Of a stretch of 64,000 nucleotides of DNA, positions 24,096-35,919 are shown in pieces. The stretch comes from Urechis unicinctus (lineage: Eukaryota; Annelida; Polychaeta; Xenopneusta; Urechidae). Each line of letters begins with the position of its first letter. Within the stretch, counting starts at the first letter, position 1. The stretch spans positions 14,496,285-14,560,284 of the forward strand of contig CM067346.1 of assembly GCA_034190875.2 (NCBI GenBank), written 5' to 3'. A program made the translations under genes and the position numbers. The notes under the pieces were generated by a model. That model did not search any database. It was given only the letters and a program-made list of their open reading frames with translations, and was not told the origin of the DNA.

Positions 24096-24291
24096 CATCT
24101 CATCTTGGGCTTTTGCTTCACAATATTTGCCAAAGCATTTTGAGTGAAGCGTGTAGGCTGTAAGTCATCCAGCAAAAGTATATAAAAATAACTGCAGGTA
24201 CACCCCGCCGACCTCTCTTGACCTGTAATATAACCCAACAATGCGGCAATGTGATAGTACACATTGGAATATGCATGTCGCTGCCCAATGA
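24096..24291 (-). CDS. Exon-like segment c, unrecognised gene, copy 1
   Basis: A 196-nt segment. The proposed acceptor gcaagcag is preceded by a branch-like actaac about 20 nt away. The proposed donor is gatg|gtaaaa. The translation includes YSNVYYHIAALLGYITGQ, a Cys pair (GCTCS) and LQPTRFTQNALANIVKQK. The frame also includes an upstream MMQA that could be a start codon. Copy 3 has the same frame with 10 extra residues, an exact 30-nt in-frame difference. Copy 2 has an 11-nt insertion that breaks it. This pattern is the best evidence that the segment is or was coding. No family recognised. Confidence 0.55.
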
Positions 24292-24476
24292 CTGCTTGCA
24301 TCATTTCATACAGCAGTTAGTACACAAACCCGCTTGATTGTATATCATTGAGTAGGTTATCATGGTCGCATGGCTATATTCTAACATACACATACCGGCC
24401 ACACAGAGCCAACGTTATCTGCGACAGTTATCTTGGCTGACAGCAACTGTTTGCTGGTTTCAAAAGGATAGCATTG

Positions 24477-24770
24477 TCAAAATAGGGTATTAATTATCTC
24501 CATTAATAATAACATTCGTGCTTGTAATGTTTTATGGGTCAATGTATGGAAACAACTGCAAGAAATAAACAAACCGATAGCCCCGGAATCTGATATGTAG
24601 GCAAATAAAGGCTTTGATATCGCACCCATAGCATAACGTTGCAGCGCAATTCGCACGCAGCTCCAAGCCTGATCGCCTATTTGATAGCGGCGACACTTGA
24701 TGTACACCCCCGGTCGGAGCCCGTTTGTGCTAGCGCGATGAGTGAATAATCTAGTTACGTGTGGGATGGG
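24477..24770 (-). CDS. Exon-like segment b, unrecognised gene, copy 1
   Basis: Open for about 97 codons: it reads RPGVYIKCRRYQIGDQAWSC, then ALQRYAMGAISKPLFAYISD and a hydrophobic Gly-Ala-Ile-Gly-Leu-Phe-Ile stretch. A possible internal acceptor is ttatttcttgcag. Copy 2 (42,240-42,534) is identical in translation. Copy 3 lacks bases equivalent to 24,601-24,754, removing much of the segment. Exon limits are not determined. Confidence 0.4.
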   Translation of the reverse strand, partial: PIPHVTRLFTHRASTNGLRPGVYIKCRRYQIGDQAWSCVRIALQRYAMGAISKPLFAYISDSGAIGLFISCSCFHTLTHKTLQARMLLLMEIINTLF

Positions 24771-25205
24771 TTAGTTTTATGTACGATATTAAGACTGATT
24801 GCACATCTCTGTGGCCATCCCGAGAAGACTATGGTCATTTATGTTATCTGGTAGACGCCATTGTAACGATGTTGTGAACAAGAGGTTTTCATTTCGTAAA
24901 CGCAGCGAATGCGTTTTAGGGCACATGTGCATCAGTGAGGGGCGTGAGGGAGGCGTAGGGAGGAAATTGTTTGGCGATGTATTGTGTTTGTTGGTCGAGT
25001 GAGTGTAGTAGGAAAAAGTTGGTGTTGCCGTCCTCTTATTGACCTGATATAGATTCACACACGACAAGCACGACAACAACATGCCCCACCACGTCGGCTA
25101 AGTCCAGTAATATTGCCGGCTTTTGGTGAGCTGTAATCAGCCGCCCATCTGTGCTTTATAGGCAGCTTGGGTATTCTCAAATGGCAACAAACCATCAGCA
25201 CACAC

Positions 25206-25345
25206 CTGATTCCGGTAAGGACGGCATCACACGTCATATTCCACAGTGTTTTATGGTCATTCAGACGCCGGTTTACGACCGGCGGTGTTAGTTTGGGTGT
25301 GGATGGGTGCAGGTTTCCTTCACTGATGCCTCGTCCATGCCTTGT
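25206..25345 (-). CDS. Exon-like segment a, unrecognised gene, copy 1
   Basis: The minus-strand frame reads LTPPVVNRRLNDHKTLWNMT, then CDAVLTGIR, and ends at a donor ag|gtgtgt (GT at 25,204-25,205). An in-frame stop lies just upstream at 25,346-25,348, so an acceptor or start should fall within the segment. Copy 3 keeps the frame and donor with about three residue changes (Lys to Gln, Met to Thr, Gly to Glu). The plus strand is also open here (25,167-25,514), so strand assignment rests on the conserved donor. Confidence 0.4.
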
Positions 25346-25349
25346 TCAG

Positions 25350-26700
25350 TTTGTTCCTCATATGCGCCCAAAACTATTCTGTTTGCTCTTTAATACGCAT
25401 CGCTACATACTAAATATGCATCCTATTATGGTCAAGGATTTTTCAGAATGTACTGCCTTTGGTTTCCTAATGTTTAATTCTCAATTCTTTGACCTCTATC
25501 CAACCAGATATTAAGGCATCTGGAATTGCTAATAAAAGACCATTGGTTTCAGATGGTGTTTTCAGAATGAGGGGACATGCACAACAGCGGGGACGCTGTT
25601 TATATCGTTAGTAATAGCAAATATGATACTGGGTGTTATGGAGCCAAATGACCTAGTCAAGGCGAAGAAGGCAATGAATGCACAGAATGAAATCAGGGTG
25701 GAAATACAGTCATGATAGACCTACATAGTTCCTTCAAATGGTGATGTTTACGACCAGAGTCTCGTTAGCAGGTAGTGACTTAAGGTACGCCTGTTAGTTG
25801 TGATGCCATTCAACATTTCTCAATAGATAAATCATCATGGTTATTCATTATCGTTATTTGTCTCATTTGCTTATTTATAACCTTCTATATTGTTTTTTGA
25901 CTCTGTTACCGCTAGTGCATTTCTTTGTTATATAGCCGATTTATTTTGAAATGACGGGTAAAGAGCTATTTTGTACCAGAGTAATATTTAACAGCAAACG
26001 AGGTACACATGAAGCCAATGTGTAAAATACAGTTATATCATGACACATATAAGACATAATAATAATAATCTTCCGTGGTATTATACCACAAATTAACATA
26101 CATTTTGATACCAGTCTGTGTCTCATATTGCACAACTAGTAAGGCGAGGGGACCTCATATCGGTATATTGATGTGGTCTTGCGGAGTTTGATAATTAATC
26201 TATATATGCATCGTGTAATAATATCAACGAATGGGTTATCAATGATAATTCCAAGAGCAAGATTGGAACCCTATCAGTAAAACGACATTTGTACGTTTAC
26301 ATTTCGCCGCTTGTGTTAAAGTGTTTTCTAAAATCCATTGCAAATCTGTTTTGAGCCGACACCAAACAGTTAAAATATATTTAATTAAACGTTATTGCTA
26401 TGATATTTAATACAGTTATGAAACGGAGCTGTTATTTATGTTTTAAAAAGCTAAATGTAACATTCGAAATGATAGTTCATGAAGATATATTTGGAAGAAG
26501 GGAGAGAGAAAATGCTGTAAATGCAATAATAATTGAATTGTGTGTAATTTCAACATTGATAGCAATTAAACCTGCTTCCATCGGGACCGCCAAAAACTGC
26601 TGGTGACGTATGGTGAGCATATCTGTAAAAATATCCTGTAGAACAGTATTATGTTATCCTGTAATATGGTTTGGGATGTAGCAAAACTTATATATACATA
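25350..26700. other. Copy 1 tail, no gene recognised
   Basis: Nearly identical to 43,115-44,490 in copy 2. A 68-codon ORF at 26,400-26,606 is frameshifted in copy 2 by a 2-nt difference in a GA-rich stretch. AT-rich and stop-rich otherwise. Confidence 0.5.
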
Positions 26701-26782
26701 AAAGTAGAAAAGGTATTAATATATATATATATATTTAAATAAAATTATAATATATATATATATTTCATGCTAAATTATACAT
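26700..26782. repeat. TA tract and duplication junction copy 1 / copy 2
   Basis: TA repeats interrupted by ttaaataaaat, then catgctaaattatacat, which joins directly to agctacatttg at 26,783. In copy 2 the same left side continues into a very long TA tract instead (44,569 on). Junction homology is at most 1-3 bp. Confidence 0.85.
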
Positions 26783-28238
26783 AGCTACATTTGAAATGCC
26801 TGTTCGATGGGTCATATTATTCATATCTCTCTCCTGATGGTGTGTGTAATGTGTAATTTGGTATATCAAGCTTGCACATGAGAGAGTGGGCATTTATGAC
26901 AAGTACGTGCGTTGTCGCGAGAGCAGAAGATATCCGTGTTTGAATTGTATTGATTATTTTGAGTGAATATGTATTCGGAATTGTCTATATACATCCGAAG
27001 GAATTGACAACGACAAATACTATGCATCGCAAATAGTGGTTGTAATTATCAGCAACGCCTACACCCTAAAAACCAGCATCCTGAGCGCGAGGCTTGATAT
27101 ATGCGTCCTATCACACATGTTCATTTATAGCCATCAGCAGAGGCAGGCGGTGGGTTTATTTTTAGAATATTTGACTGAGGCTTAGTCATTTTTTACAGCA
27201 ATTAAGGCGTGTTTGTGCATGACCTTGCATATTCCAGCAAAAAGAAGCCATATGTATAGAAAGCCAATGACGCACTGCAGTTATATTTGGGTGCACCTTT
27301 TTCCCATTGAAGTAGTTCCAATTGCGACACTCTTCTTTTCATTTGTCCTAGACCACATGGCCGCATCTAATACAGCCGGAAACCTTTAGTGTCTATGATT
27401 GAATCGGGAAGATTAGAGGCTGCATAAGAGACCGGTTATTTAGCAGCTCGCAATGTGCAAAAAGTACAAGCAGCGAAAATGGTAATCCCTGTGATCATAA
27501 ATACTGATTATCTTTCAAACTAACTGGTTCATGGTGGTTTTAATCAATTGTGTAGTAGTGATTCTACACCTAAATAAACATATTTCTTTTACCTTGATAC
27601 ATGTAACGTTCAGACGAATGTTGAATAGTGTATCCGCGGTTTTAAGCACACCATCATCAATGGTAAAAGCCATGAGTGCTGATAATTAGAAACGGCAATG
27701 AATGATAATGCTGAACGAAGCAATACACTATTTTGTTATAGAAGACTCCTTCTGTCACCTTTTTATTCATTCTCATCCATTACCGTGGCGATGTCATCAC
27801 CTTTATTGAAAGAGACTTTAAACCCAACTTTTGCCATAACCCCAACCTTACCCATAGCGCTGGCTATTAACTTCAACATAGCATATTTGTCTCATGGCAG
27901 TTTTAAAAGGATCTCCCGAAGAGTATTCCAATAGCTTTTTTTCTGTCAGATGGAACGTTTTTGCGTTGGCATAATAGTTGGTACACCTAATTGAAACGGA
28001 AATACCGAAATACCGTCGCCTGATTGCTCATATACAATGTTCGTGTGATTATAATTTCTCTGATGCTATGTATCGCTTCCTTGAGACACAAACCAATATA
28101 TCATGTCTTTTTAAGCATCATTTCTATTGACCTGATTACAGACGCCGTCGTTTTTATTGCTCTGTAAACAAGGCTTTATAGCGGTTCTACAAGCAGTAAT
28201 ATATGCCTGTGATGAAGATCATAAAAAGGTGCGAGTTT

Positions 28239-29121
28239 TTATTCGATGCTGTGTCAAGTCACTAATGCAACATGCCATGCAAAAGAAATCATGCAAGTTT
28301 TTGCGTATGAATCGTTTTCCAAACGCCAACTAATTAATGTTGATAACATTATGCGAGTGCATGCTGTTTACATCCATGCACAGAGAAAATGTGCAAAGTG
28401 TCAGGAAGTATTTGTAATGTGCGTATGACTATCGTTATCCAGCCACCAATTAATACCCCCCGATTCTGTAGAGCCATGTCTTATTCGCTGACGGTCACTG
28501 TTTAATCACTACGGGCCACATCATGCAACGCGTAAATTACCCTCATCGCTATCGTTCAGCTGTCCCCATCTACATCCATGACGAAAAACTCATGATGATC
28601 TTGTTTTTTTTTTTACAAAATGTCAAAAAGACACGGCTACTTCGTTAACATAATAATTGTGTCCGTCAGGGTGCAATGATTTTGGAATACATTTGTCAAC
28701 CTGTTGAACCTTGCAGACAAATATTAGTCGACATTGAGATTTACATGAAATAGACTATCTTTCTTGGAGCAACTATGATTGTTTAGGTTAACAATGCTTT
28801 GCTTATGTGCTTAAACTTAGGATGAGAGTATGCACGATGATTCGCCCGTCCCCATGTCCATGCCAGGTATTATGTTCACATAGGTCGAACTACGGCACTG
28901 TCGCATAAATCATTATTTAGCATGGAATAGCATGCGTGTACATATGCTGTTAGAGAAGGAGCCCGCATTCTAGCTCCCTTTTTCCAGTAACGGGCGACTT
29001 GCACCAGCCCACAATGGGCTTATAAGTAGATGCATTCAGGGATATATAAGTTTGCAAGGGCACTTCATCCACAGCATTTGCAATGGGTGCTTTGTATTCT
29101 GCCAAGTTGTGTTTAAAAAAT
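28239..29121. other. Copy 2 stretch shredded by short indels
   Basis: Matches 9,718-10,826 of copy 1 but is about 226 nt shorter. The loss is mostly made of many 1-10 nt deletions plus one block of roughly 95 nt near the right end. The flanking sequence on both sides aligns with few indels. A poly-T run at about 28,605 is expanded. Either a poorly polished consensus or a genuinely decaying segment. Confidence 0.75.
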
Positions 29122-31755
29122 GCAGCTGATTTTTCAGCTCTTGACATGAATAACAACTTGCGTCAGCTTATTCCGACATGGAAGCCAACTTCTTGTTTAA
29201 TAAACTGACTGCGATATTGTCCGATTGCTTGGATTTGCGATGGGTATCTACAATTGTACCAGATATCACGCATGGGCCGCTGTTTTAAAGGAATATTATA
29301 GAATACAGGCCAACATCTAATAGAAAAGGACCAACATAGGATTAATTAACTTGCTCTTGATATCCTTGGTTAATTTCACCTTTCAAGAAATTCACTCCCA
29401 GATAGGAAACTTAATTCATATTAAACTTATCCACCGTCTCTTTTACGACGTTTCTAAAACTTTGTTACCAGAGTAAAAGAGGGCATAATTTTACTAAAAA
29501 GAGCCACGCCCTGAACAAGTGTTCATTAAGTCTGGAGTTTGGAGTGCACTCTCTTTTAGTCAAACCTGCTCTCCTGTGTGCACTCGCGGCTAACAAAGAC
29601 GCAAAAAAAGATTTATTCTTGGAATTAATAAGTTGTGCATGTAGCAAACATTAGTTAACATATTGATGGACCTCAAATGCACCAGCAGCAAAAGATCATG
29701 CACTTCCCGAAGCAAACGCACACAAAGCTTTGCTTTGGTTCATAAATCGGCGGTGTTTCAAACTTCATTCTGGTCTATAGGAAATATGTTTGTCTAATGA
29801 TTGGCCAACAAGTGTAATTTTAGTAAAGGTGTAGGAGTTATCTCGAATTCCCTAGCGTACTCTTGAAACATGTCCTGTCAGAACCACACTGTTGATGGAA
29901 TCTGTAGCAATACAATAATATAAGCGGTAAGTGTTGCATGAATGCATATCCGTCACCTACTGAAAGACCATTTGAACTACAATATGCGTTCGAGTCTGTT
30001 TAACTAATACATTAACTTGTAAAGCATCAATATCTGCACGTGAACGGATGGCGACAATTAGGTTAACTCGACTGTAGCTATAACTATGATATACTGGCGT
30101 AATATTGTCACTCCATGTTAAAACCTTGCGTTTATGCGGCGCATTGTACATGCAACATGATCTATGATTGCCAGATTGCCAATCTGTGATTGTTCTTAAG
30201 AGAATTGTCGTCACATCTCTTTGATTAGATTCAGATCAGGAAAATTTGATGCCATTTTCGGTGCAGTCTTTAATTATTGTTTACAATAAGACAGTGCCTT
30301 AAACATCATACCTTTAATCCCATCAGTGCATGCATTCGTGATGTTGAGGCTTCCGTTCTAAATGATTGCCAGTGCAAGTTCACCCTGCGTTGTTGCGTTA
30401 TTTGAGCCACATGAATATCCACACTGCTACTATGATATTTAAGCTTGCATAATATAATTGATGATTAATGGTGCTGGTGATGGCAAAAGTGTTCATGATG
30501 ACCTAGTAACATTGTTAGTCAGAGACATACAGAATATAGACAATTGTAGATGTCACAAGCTAATTTTTCAAACTCACAAGTCTCCCCCCCAACGCCTTCA
30601 TAGCAAGATAAAGCTGGACAATAGTTCTTCATGACCCTGGATTAACACAACACGCTGGTCTACCTATCGTCGTTTATTTCCATACCCTCATCATCACTTT
30701 TTTTATATACATAGCATCAGTCTCCAAGTGCCGAAACGGCAGGTATCCAATATTAATCATTTTAGGTACTTACTATTATTGGTTGAAAGATAATAAATTG
30801 AATGGCTTGATGGAACGCTATGTAACCATATTTGAGTAGAATAAATTATATGATTCGTACAAACGGAGACATGAACGGTGTTAAATAATCACCTGCTGTT
30901 ATCATATATGCAGTTCATGGGGGTTCTTAATGCATCCCTAGCACTTATGCAATGTTTTCTATGGGTCTGTTAAGGCTCGAATAAATCTGATATAATGTTC
31001 AGCAAACCTCGTTCTTAATTCCAGGCTGCAGTAAACATCCGATAGCGGCAAAGAAGCGCCACATCAGCAGCAATATGGATGTCAAATAATTGGCATAGGT
31101 CTATCACAATGACGACGAACAAGCTGACACATTTAAATAACAGATATTTACTCCAAATATGTTGGAACAATATTTGCGATTTTACTCAACGTTAAGGGGC
31201 CGTAGCGATCTTAATCTTGGTAAAAAGCACAAATGTCTAGCCTTTATTCAGTACGAGAGGTAAAATGTACCAATATATAGCAATTTGGTTACAATTCCGT
31301 AAATACCAAATGTTCTTATTACGAAGGCAATATGATGCTCTCTCGTATAATGATGCCAAGTATGATGTAAAATCAAATGAAGGTGATTTTGTTTCCGTTT
31401 ACTAGCAGTCCTAAGGGCCAGAAAAGGAGTCTTTTCAGCTAGCGGTGGTATGAGGCATACTTTCTTCTTTCGAAGCTTTATTTAACATATATATTTAACA
31501 TTTCTAGAACAATATCAGTCATGTGTATTGACCCCTTTACATTAAAACCAATGTGTTTGATATGAACACGTTTAAACCATGCAAATAACCATTAGCTATG
31601 TACGACCTGCTCAACTAGAAATTTCTTTTCCAACCATTGTTGTATAGAAATCAGAATGCAGGCATGATGAGTGACCAAGAGCAATGTTATCCGACCCAAT
31701 AATTTGACGCTAATATGGAAAAAAATCCAATATCACTGTACATTATTTAACGCGG

Positions 31756-31967
31756 TTGCACACATGCATACATACACACATACATACATACGTACATACA
31801 TACATGCATCCATACAGACATACATACATGCATGCATACATTCATATATGCATACAGACATACATAACTACATTCATCGATCGATCCATCCATACATTCA
31901 TACATACATACATACATGCTCACATACTTACGTATATACAAACATATGTATATACATACGTACACTC
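31756..31967 (+). repeat. (CATA)n tetranucleotide microsatellite, copy 2
   Basis: Same block as 13,501-13,712 with a single visible substitution (an Asn-to-Tyr change in the artefactual frame). This stability is unusual for a microsatellite and argues for recent duplication or conversion here. Confidence 0.95.
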
Positions 31968-33795
31968 ATAGAAGCTCTTGATGAAACTCAGAAGCTGGCA
32001 CTACGAAATTAATTTTACTTTGCGTCCTTGTAACACATGATATAAGTAGCTGCGGTACTTTGCAGGCGAACTTATAGATCAAATTGATAGGTCAAGAGCC
32101 GATGATGAATGAGTATTGTTAATAATAGTGATAGTGATTGTTTCGACAGAGTGCAAAATTTTACCTGCATAATTGTGTTTCATAAAATAATGAGAATAAA
32201 ACGTTCCTCAAGTGATAGCCTGAAAGTAAATCACTACCCACAAACTTGTCGGAAGTGCAATAATGGGTTCGAAACATGATGCATAACTAAATATATTGCA
32301 GGACAATCTGCCCTTACTTAATTATATATGGCCTGTTGTATGTCATAAAATTAACTGTCTCAGTACAAGTCATGCTCTATAGGTTTGTGGATCTAAACGA
32401 AAACCAACTAAAAAGGTACTCAAGATGAAACCGATTCTCTTGCGGCAACAGTAAGAGCAAATCAATTGTTATGGAATGTGACGTCATTGACTTGTGAGAA
32501 AATGTGGGATTTAAATCGACCTCTTTTAGGAAGGTATATTCAGCGCGAAATAAGATTTATAGAGCGCAACATACGTAATGTCGTGCAAGATTAGCTGTAG
32601 AAGAACACATGCCTAGTACAAACGAGCACATAGGTGGTCAACTGAGACTGTGGATTCGTATGTTAGGGTCCATGCCTCTTTGTAACCAATTCGTTTTCGC
32701 AAAGCTTAGTATCGATATCCAGGTGGGAATAAGGATGTCTTATCGGCTAGAGAAACTATTTATACAATATTTGATGCGCGAGGTATCGAAAAACGTTGTC
32801 GTGAGGAATAACCTAAAAGATGTGCTGTGTCGGTAGCGGGTACACCGTCGGTATCCTAAATCGACGGTTTTCTGCCTCCTAACCTTCAACGCAGTGTAAG
32901 AGGGTTTAGTTTCTTTCATTAAGTCGATGGCAAATCGATACAAACGGCGCTTTAGCGGACGGGGGTAGTTATTCCAGTCGGTATGTACATCATTTCGGGA
33001 CAAGCACATCCCACATGTCCCATATAACGCACCTTCATATCCGATGAAGAATGTCGACATTTGATGATTTGTCGACCGTGTGAGACACCCATGCGTGAAC
33101 CCATTTAGGTCAGCCTTTTAGTTGCATTGTTGTGATTTTAATATGCGCCCGTGGATACGACTGAGCCGCTAACGAACATAGTGCATTGTTTATTATGGTT
33201 CTGGCACCATTTTTACACCGCTCGCCAGATAATCACGTTGCATGATACATTCTCTATGATATGCACACGTCGGGTTTCGTTTCACATTGCCAAAATAAAT
33301 AGACGCCAATTGCGACATATTTTATTTTGTTGCTATATAAATAATCTTTAACGTGATGCATTTATTCCGAGATATGAACAAAGAATTTGTTTGAATGATT
33401 ACCTCGTAAGTGCAGCATGAGCAAATGACCAAACCATATCCACCAAATTATTCCTACATCTACATACAATTAAACTTGACATTAATACGAACACGTTAGA
33501 CATATATGTCCTATAATACAGTCTGCAGATGCATTCCCCGCGTATATCCACACCAATTGGTCACATATATAACAAGAGCGATACTGATCACAACGTTGAA
33601 GTCTCTTCGAGTGGTTGTGCTCAGAAACAAACTCAACAAAGCTACCAACATATATAATGTAATATATTCACGAAGTTCTTTTGAAGCATTCCATGAGTAA
33701 AAGCTTCCACTCTTTATGAGGCTTTTTTGGTACAAGGCGTACTCTTGACACAAACGACGATTACAGCCACATCGTCTTTGCTCATCTATATTTGT

Positions 33796-35022
33796 TTATA
33801 TGTTTTCTGAATGAGGAATTTTGGGCGAATGAGCCAAGCTTGTGTTATTGAGATTGGTGAATGGGCTGTACGTTACAGTGGTCATCGCTCGTTGTCCCGG
33901 ATGGCTGTTAATGCAAGTCATATCTGATGGTCTATCGACACAGTGCTTATAGTTCTGGAGCGTGTCCATGTGTATCGTATTGGGACGTGGTCGACGGGGA
34001 CGGAATAGGGTCACAAGTTGTTGGCGGAACTTCTCACCCGTGGCACAGTAGAGGAAGAAGTTCATCGAGTGGTTGAGGTACATGAGTAGTTCTGTGATGG
34101 ATCGAATCATCTTCAGCAAAGCAATTCTTTTCCCCTGTCGAAGTTTACCTAAAAGAGCATTCGCAATTAGCATACTATTCATAGGTAAGGTAGTGATGAG
34201 AAAGGCGAATGAAATCGTGAGGAGCATGATGGTCACTTTCATGCTACCTTCCGATGTGGAGCTACTCTGACTTCGCTGAGTGGATGTCCCAGCACGGCGA
34301 GAACCGTTGGTCGCCCTGCGCACATCCGCTCTCTCTCCATATAAAAGCTTACGATTGCGCTTTGACAAAATCACTTGCCGAATGATGAGACCATTGAATA
34401 TAGATATAATCATCACGGGAATGTACGAGTATATAAACGCATCCACCCATGGCCAAATATCCATCACCACCTTTTCAAAGCCAAGGCCTGCTTCGCATTT
34501 CGTGATTGTTATGCCCGCTAAATGGTAACTTTTAACTTCCGTCGTCCAGAGGAAGTGCATATTAATGCAGAGGAGGATGAAAAGTATTCCAAGCATGACC
34601 CGGAAGGCTTTGCGATTGTTACACATCGCCGGTGCATGTAACGGCCAGCAAACAGCGATATATCGCTCCACTGTGACAGCAATGATTAGCCAAACTGAAT
34701 AGTCACTGACCGTGAACGCCACTACAGTTATGAGGCCACAGCTCCATCCGTACTTCTGCTGAGGATCGTAACCAGTGAGCTCCCTCACCCAAATTCTCAA
34801 TAATCCAATGTACAAAACAAACGTATCTGTAATAGACAGGGCGGCCAAGTACCTGTAAGTTGACTGCTTATTCATTGGCTTACGTGTGAGTATGACAAAA
34901 GAGAGTATGTTACCCACAGTACCGAAGATAAGTATAATGGGTGGGATATAGAGAAGCATGTTCTTGTGGATGCGGTATTCCGAATACTCCCAAAGGGACT
35001 CCTCGTAAATCGGAATATGCAT
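33796..35022 (-). CDS. Class A GPCR, FMRFamide/TRH-receptor-like, copy 2
   Basis: A 408-residue paralogue of the receptor at 15,548-16,783. All seven TM segments, ERY, the TM3-ECL2 cysteine pair and the NFFLY end of TM7 are unchanged. Over the first roughly 400 codons I see one amino-acid change (Arg 347 to Pro in the basic C-tail) and three synonymous changes, all near the start. The last residues differ: copy 1 ends KIGRSETYKQI, copy 2 ends KIPHSENI, owing to substitutions and a 1-nt insertion that brings the stop forward. The GTGAGC after the copy 1 stop is ATGAGC here. Predicted functional. Confidence 0.96.
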   Translation of the reverse strand: MHIPIYEESLWEYSEYRIHKNMLLYIPPIILIFGTVGNILSFVILTRKPMNKQSTYRYLAALSITDTFVLYIGLLRIWVRELTGYDPQQKYGWSCGLITVVAFTVSDYSVWLIIAVTVERYIAVCWPLHAPAMCNNRKAFRVMLGILFILLCINMHFLWTTEVKSYHLAGITITKCEAGLGFEKVVMDIWPWVDAFIYSYIPVMIISIFNGLIIRQVILSKRNRKLLYGERADVRRATNGSRRAGTSTQRSQSSSTSEGSMKVTIMLLTISFAFLITTLPMNSMLIANALLGKLRQGKRIALLKMIRSITELLMYLNHSMNFFLYCATGEKFRQQLVTLFRPRRPRPNTIHMDTLQNYKHCVDRPSDMTCINSHPGQRAMTTVTYSPFTNLNNTSLAHSPKIPHSENI

Positions 35023-35049
35023 TGTGGTACTGCGATTACATTGGCCAAG

Positions 35050-35236
35050 TTAGTAAAGAAAACAGTGGAATTGAAAAGTCTGCCACGTCTCTGTCAATTC
35101 TTGTAATAGAGTAGCTTTCTTTTCTGGACTGAGTGCCCGAACGTACTGCAGAATTTTCGCCGCTGTAAAATTAATCAGATGGCCAGTCCCCTGTGCGAGT
35201 AGAAGCTGAGGTAACCTATCACGCACACAGAAGTAA
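35050..35236 (-). CDS. Exon-like ORF upstream of GPCR copy 2
   Basis: Counterpart of 16,811-17,020, with the frame preserved from VRDRLPQLLLA to ELTETWQ. One Glu is replaced by Gln, and the tail after TWQT is three codons shorter. Retention of frame with an in-frame length change supports coding, but the family and gene limits are unknown. Confidence 0.38.
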
Positions 35237-35450
35237 AAACAGGAGTGTCAATCAGCAAGCCAAAACAAAATACAGGGTAAAATATTGACGGCTTCTTTGA
35301 GACATAAACATAAATTTCGGCACTAATTGAAAATTCATACAAGTCACGAACGTGATATATTTCCATCCAATATTTCACAATCATCCGTCAAAAGGACGAC
35401 GGAGGTATGATCTCGGTGCAAAACAGGCTCAATAATGTTATTCGCAAAAT

Positions 35451-35918
35451 CGCGTATGGCATTCCGATTGCCTTCCAGTCTGTGTGTGATGGGAAAGTGA
35501 AACATTGACAATGTAGGTAAAGCAAAACATTGACAAAGTAGGTTAAGTCTGAATAAGTAAACCTTGCCTCTCATCAAATATGTTTACAAATATATGAATA
35601 CAATAGTTACTTGTATTTGAAATAATAGCAGCAACGATGAAAATGGCTTAAGTTATCCAGACATTAAACGCAACAGGCTACAAAGCCAGTCATCGGAATG
35701 TAATTTGCAAAATCCCGTTTGCCATTCCGATTGCCTTCTTGTCTGTGTGTGATGGGGAAGTATACCAGCGACAGGTTAGGTCTGAATAAGTAAACCTTGC
35801 TTTTCAACTTGTATGCATTGAAATATGTATTTACATTATCAATTTGTATTTGATGAAATAACAGCAACGATGGAAATGGCTTAATCTATCCTGACACTAA
35901 ACGCAACAGGCTACAAAT
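35451..35918 (-). repeat. Two-unit diverged tandem repeat, copy 2
   Basis: Counterpart of 17,211-17,690. Unit 1 (35,451-35,683) keeps the open frame HRLEGNRNAIRDFANNII. Unit 2 (35,705-35,918) has lost about 10 bp relative to copy 1 and now reads FPITHRQEGNRNGKRDFAN in one frame. The units resemble each other in protein terms more clearly here than in copy 1. Confidence 0.6.
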
Positions 35919-35919
35919 C

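Larger units (their letters stand above)
8202..26782. repeat. Tandem duplication unit, copy 1 (about 18.6 kb)
   Basis: Begins with agctacatttgaaatgcc at 8202 and ends with the sequence catgctaaattatacat just before that start motif recurs at 26,783. Its content is repeated in the same order and orientation in 26,783-44,568, including the GPCR gene. Unlike copy 2 it keeps about 700 bp at 17,868-18,566, about 40 bp near 12,490-12,530 and about 95 bp near 8,245-8,340. It lacks about 28 bp that copies 2 and 3 share near 25,606 (motif gtcggtgtcaactagataaa). Confidence 0.95.

Noticed and set aside
25167-25514. 115-codon plus-strand ORF
   Set aside because: Opposite strand to the conserved ag|gtgtgt donor; copy 3 has a deletion of about 75 nt inside it that is not obviously frame-preserving.
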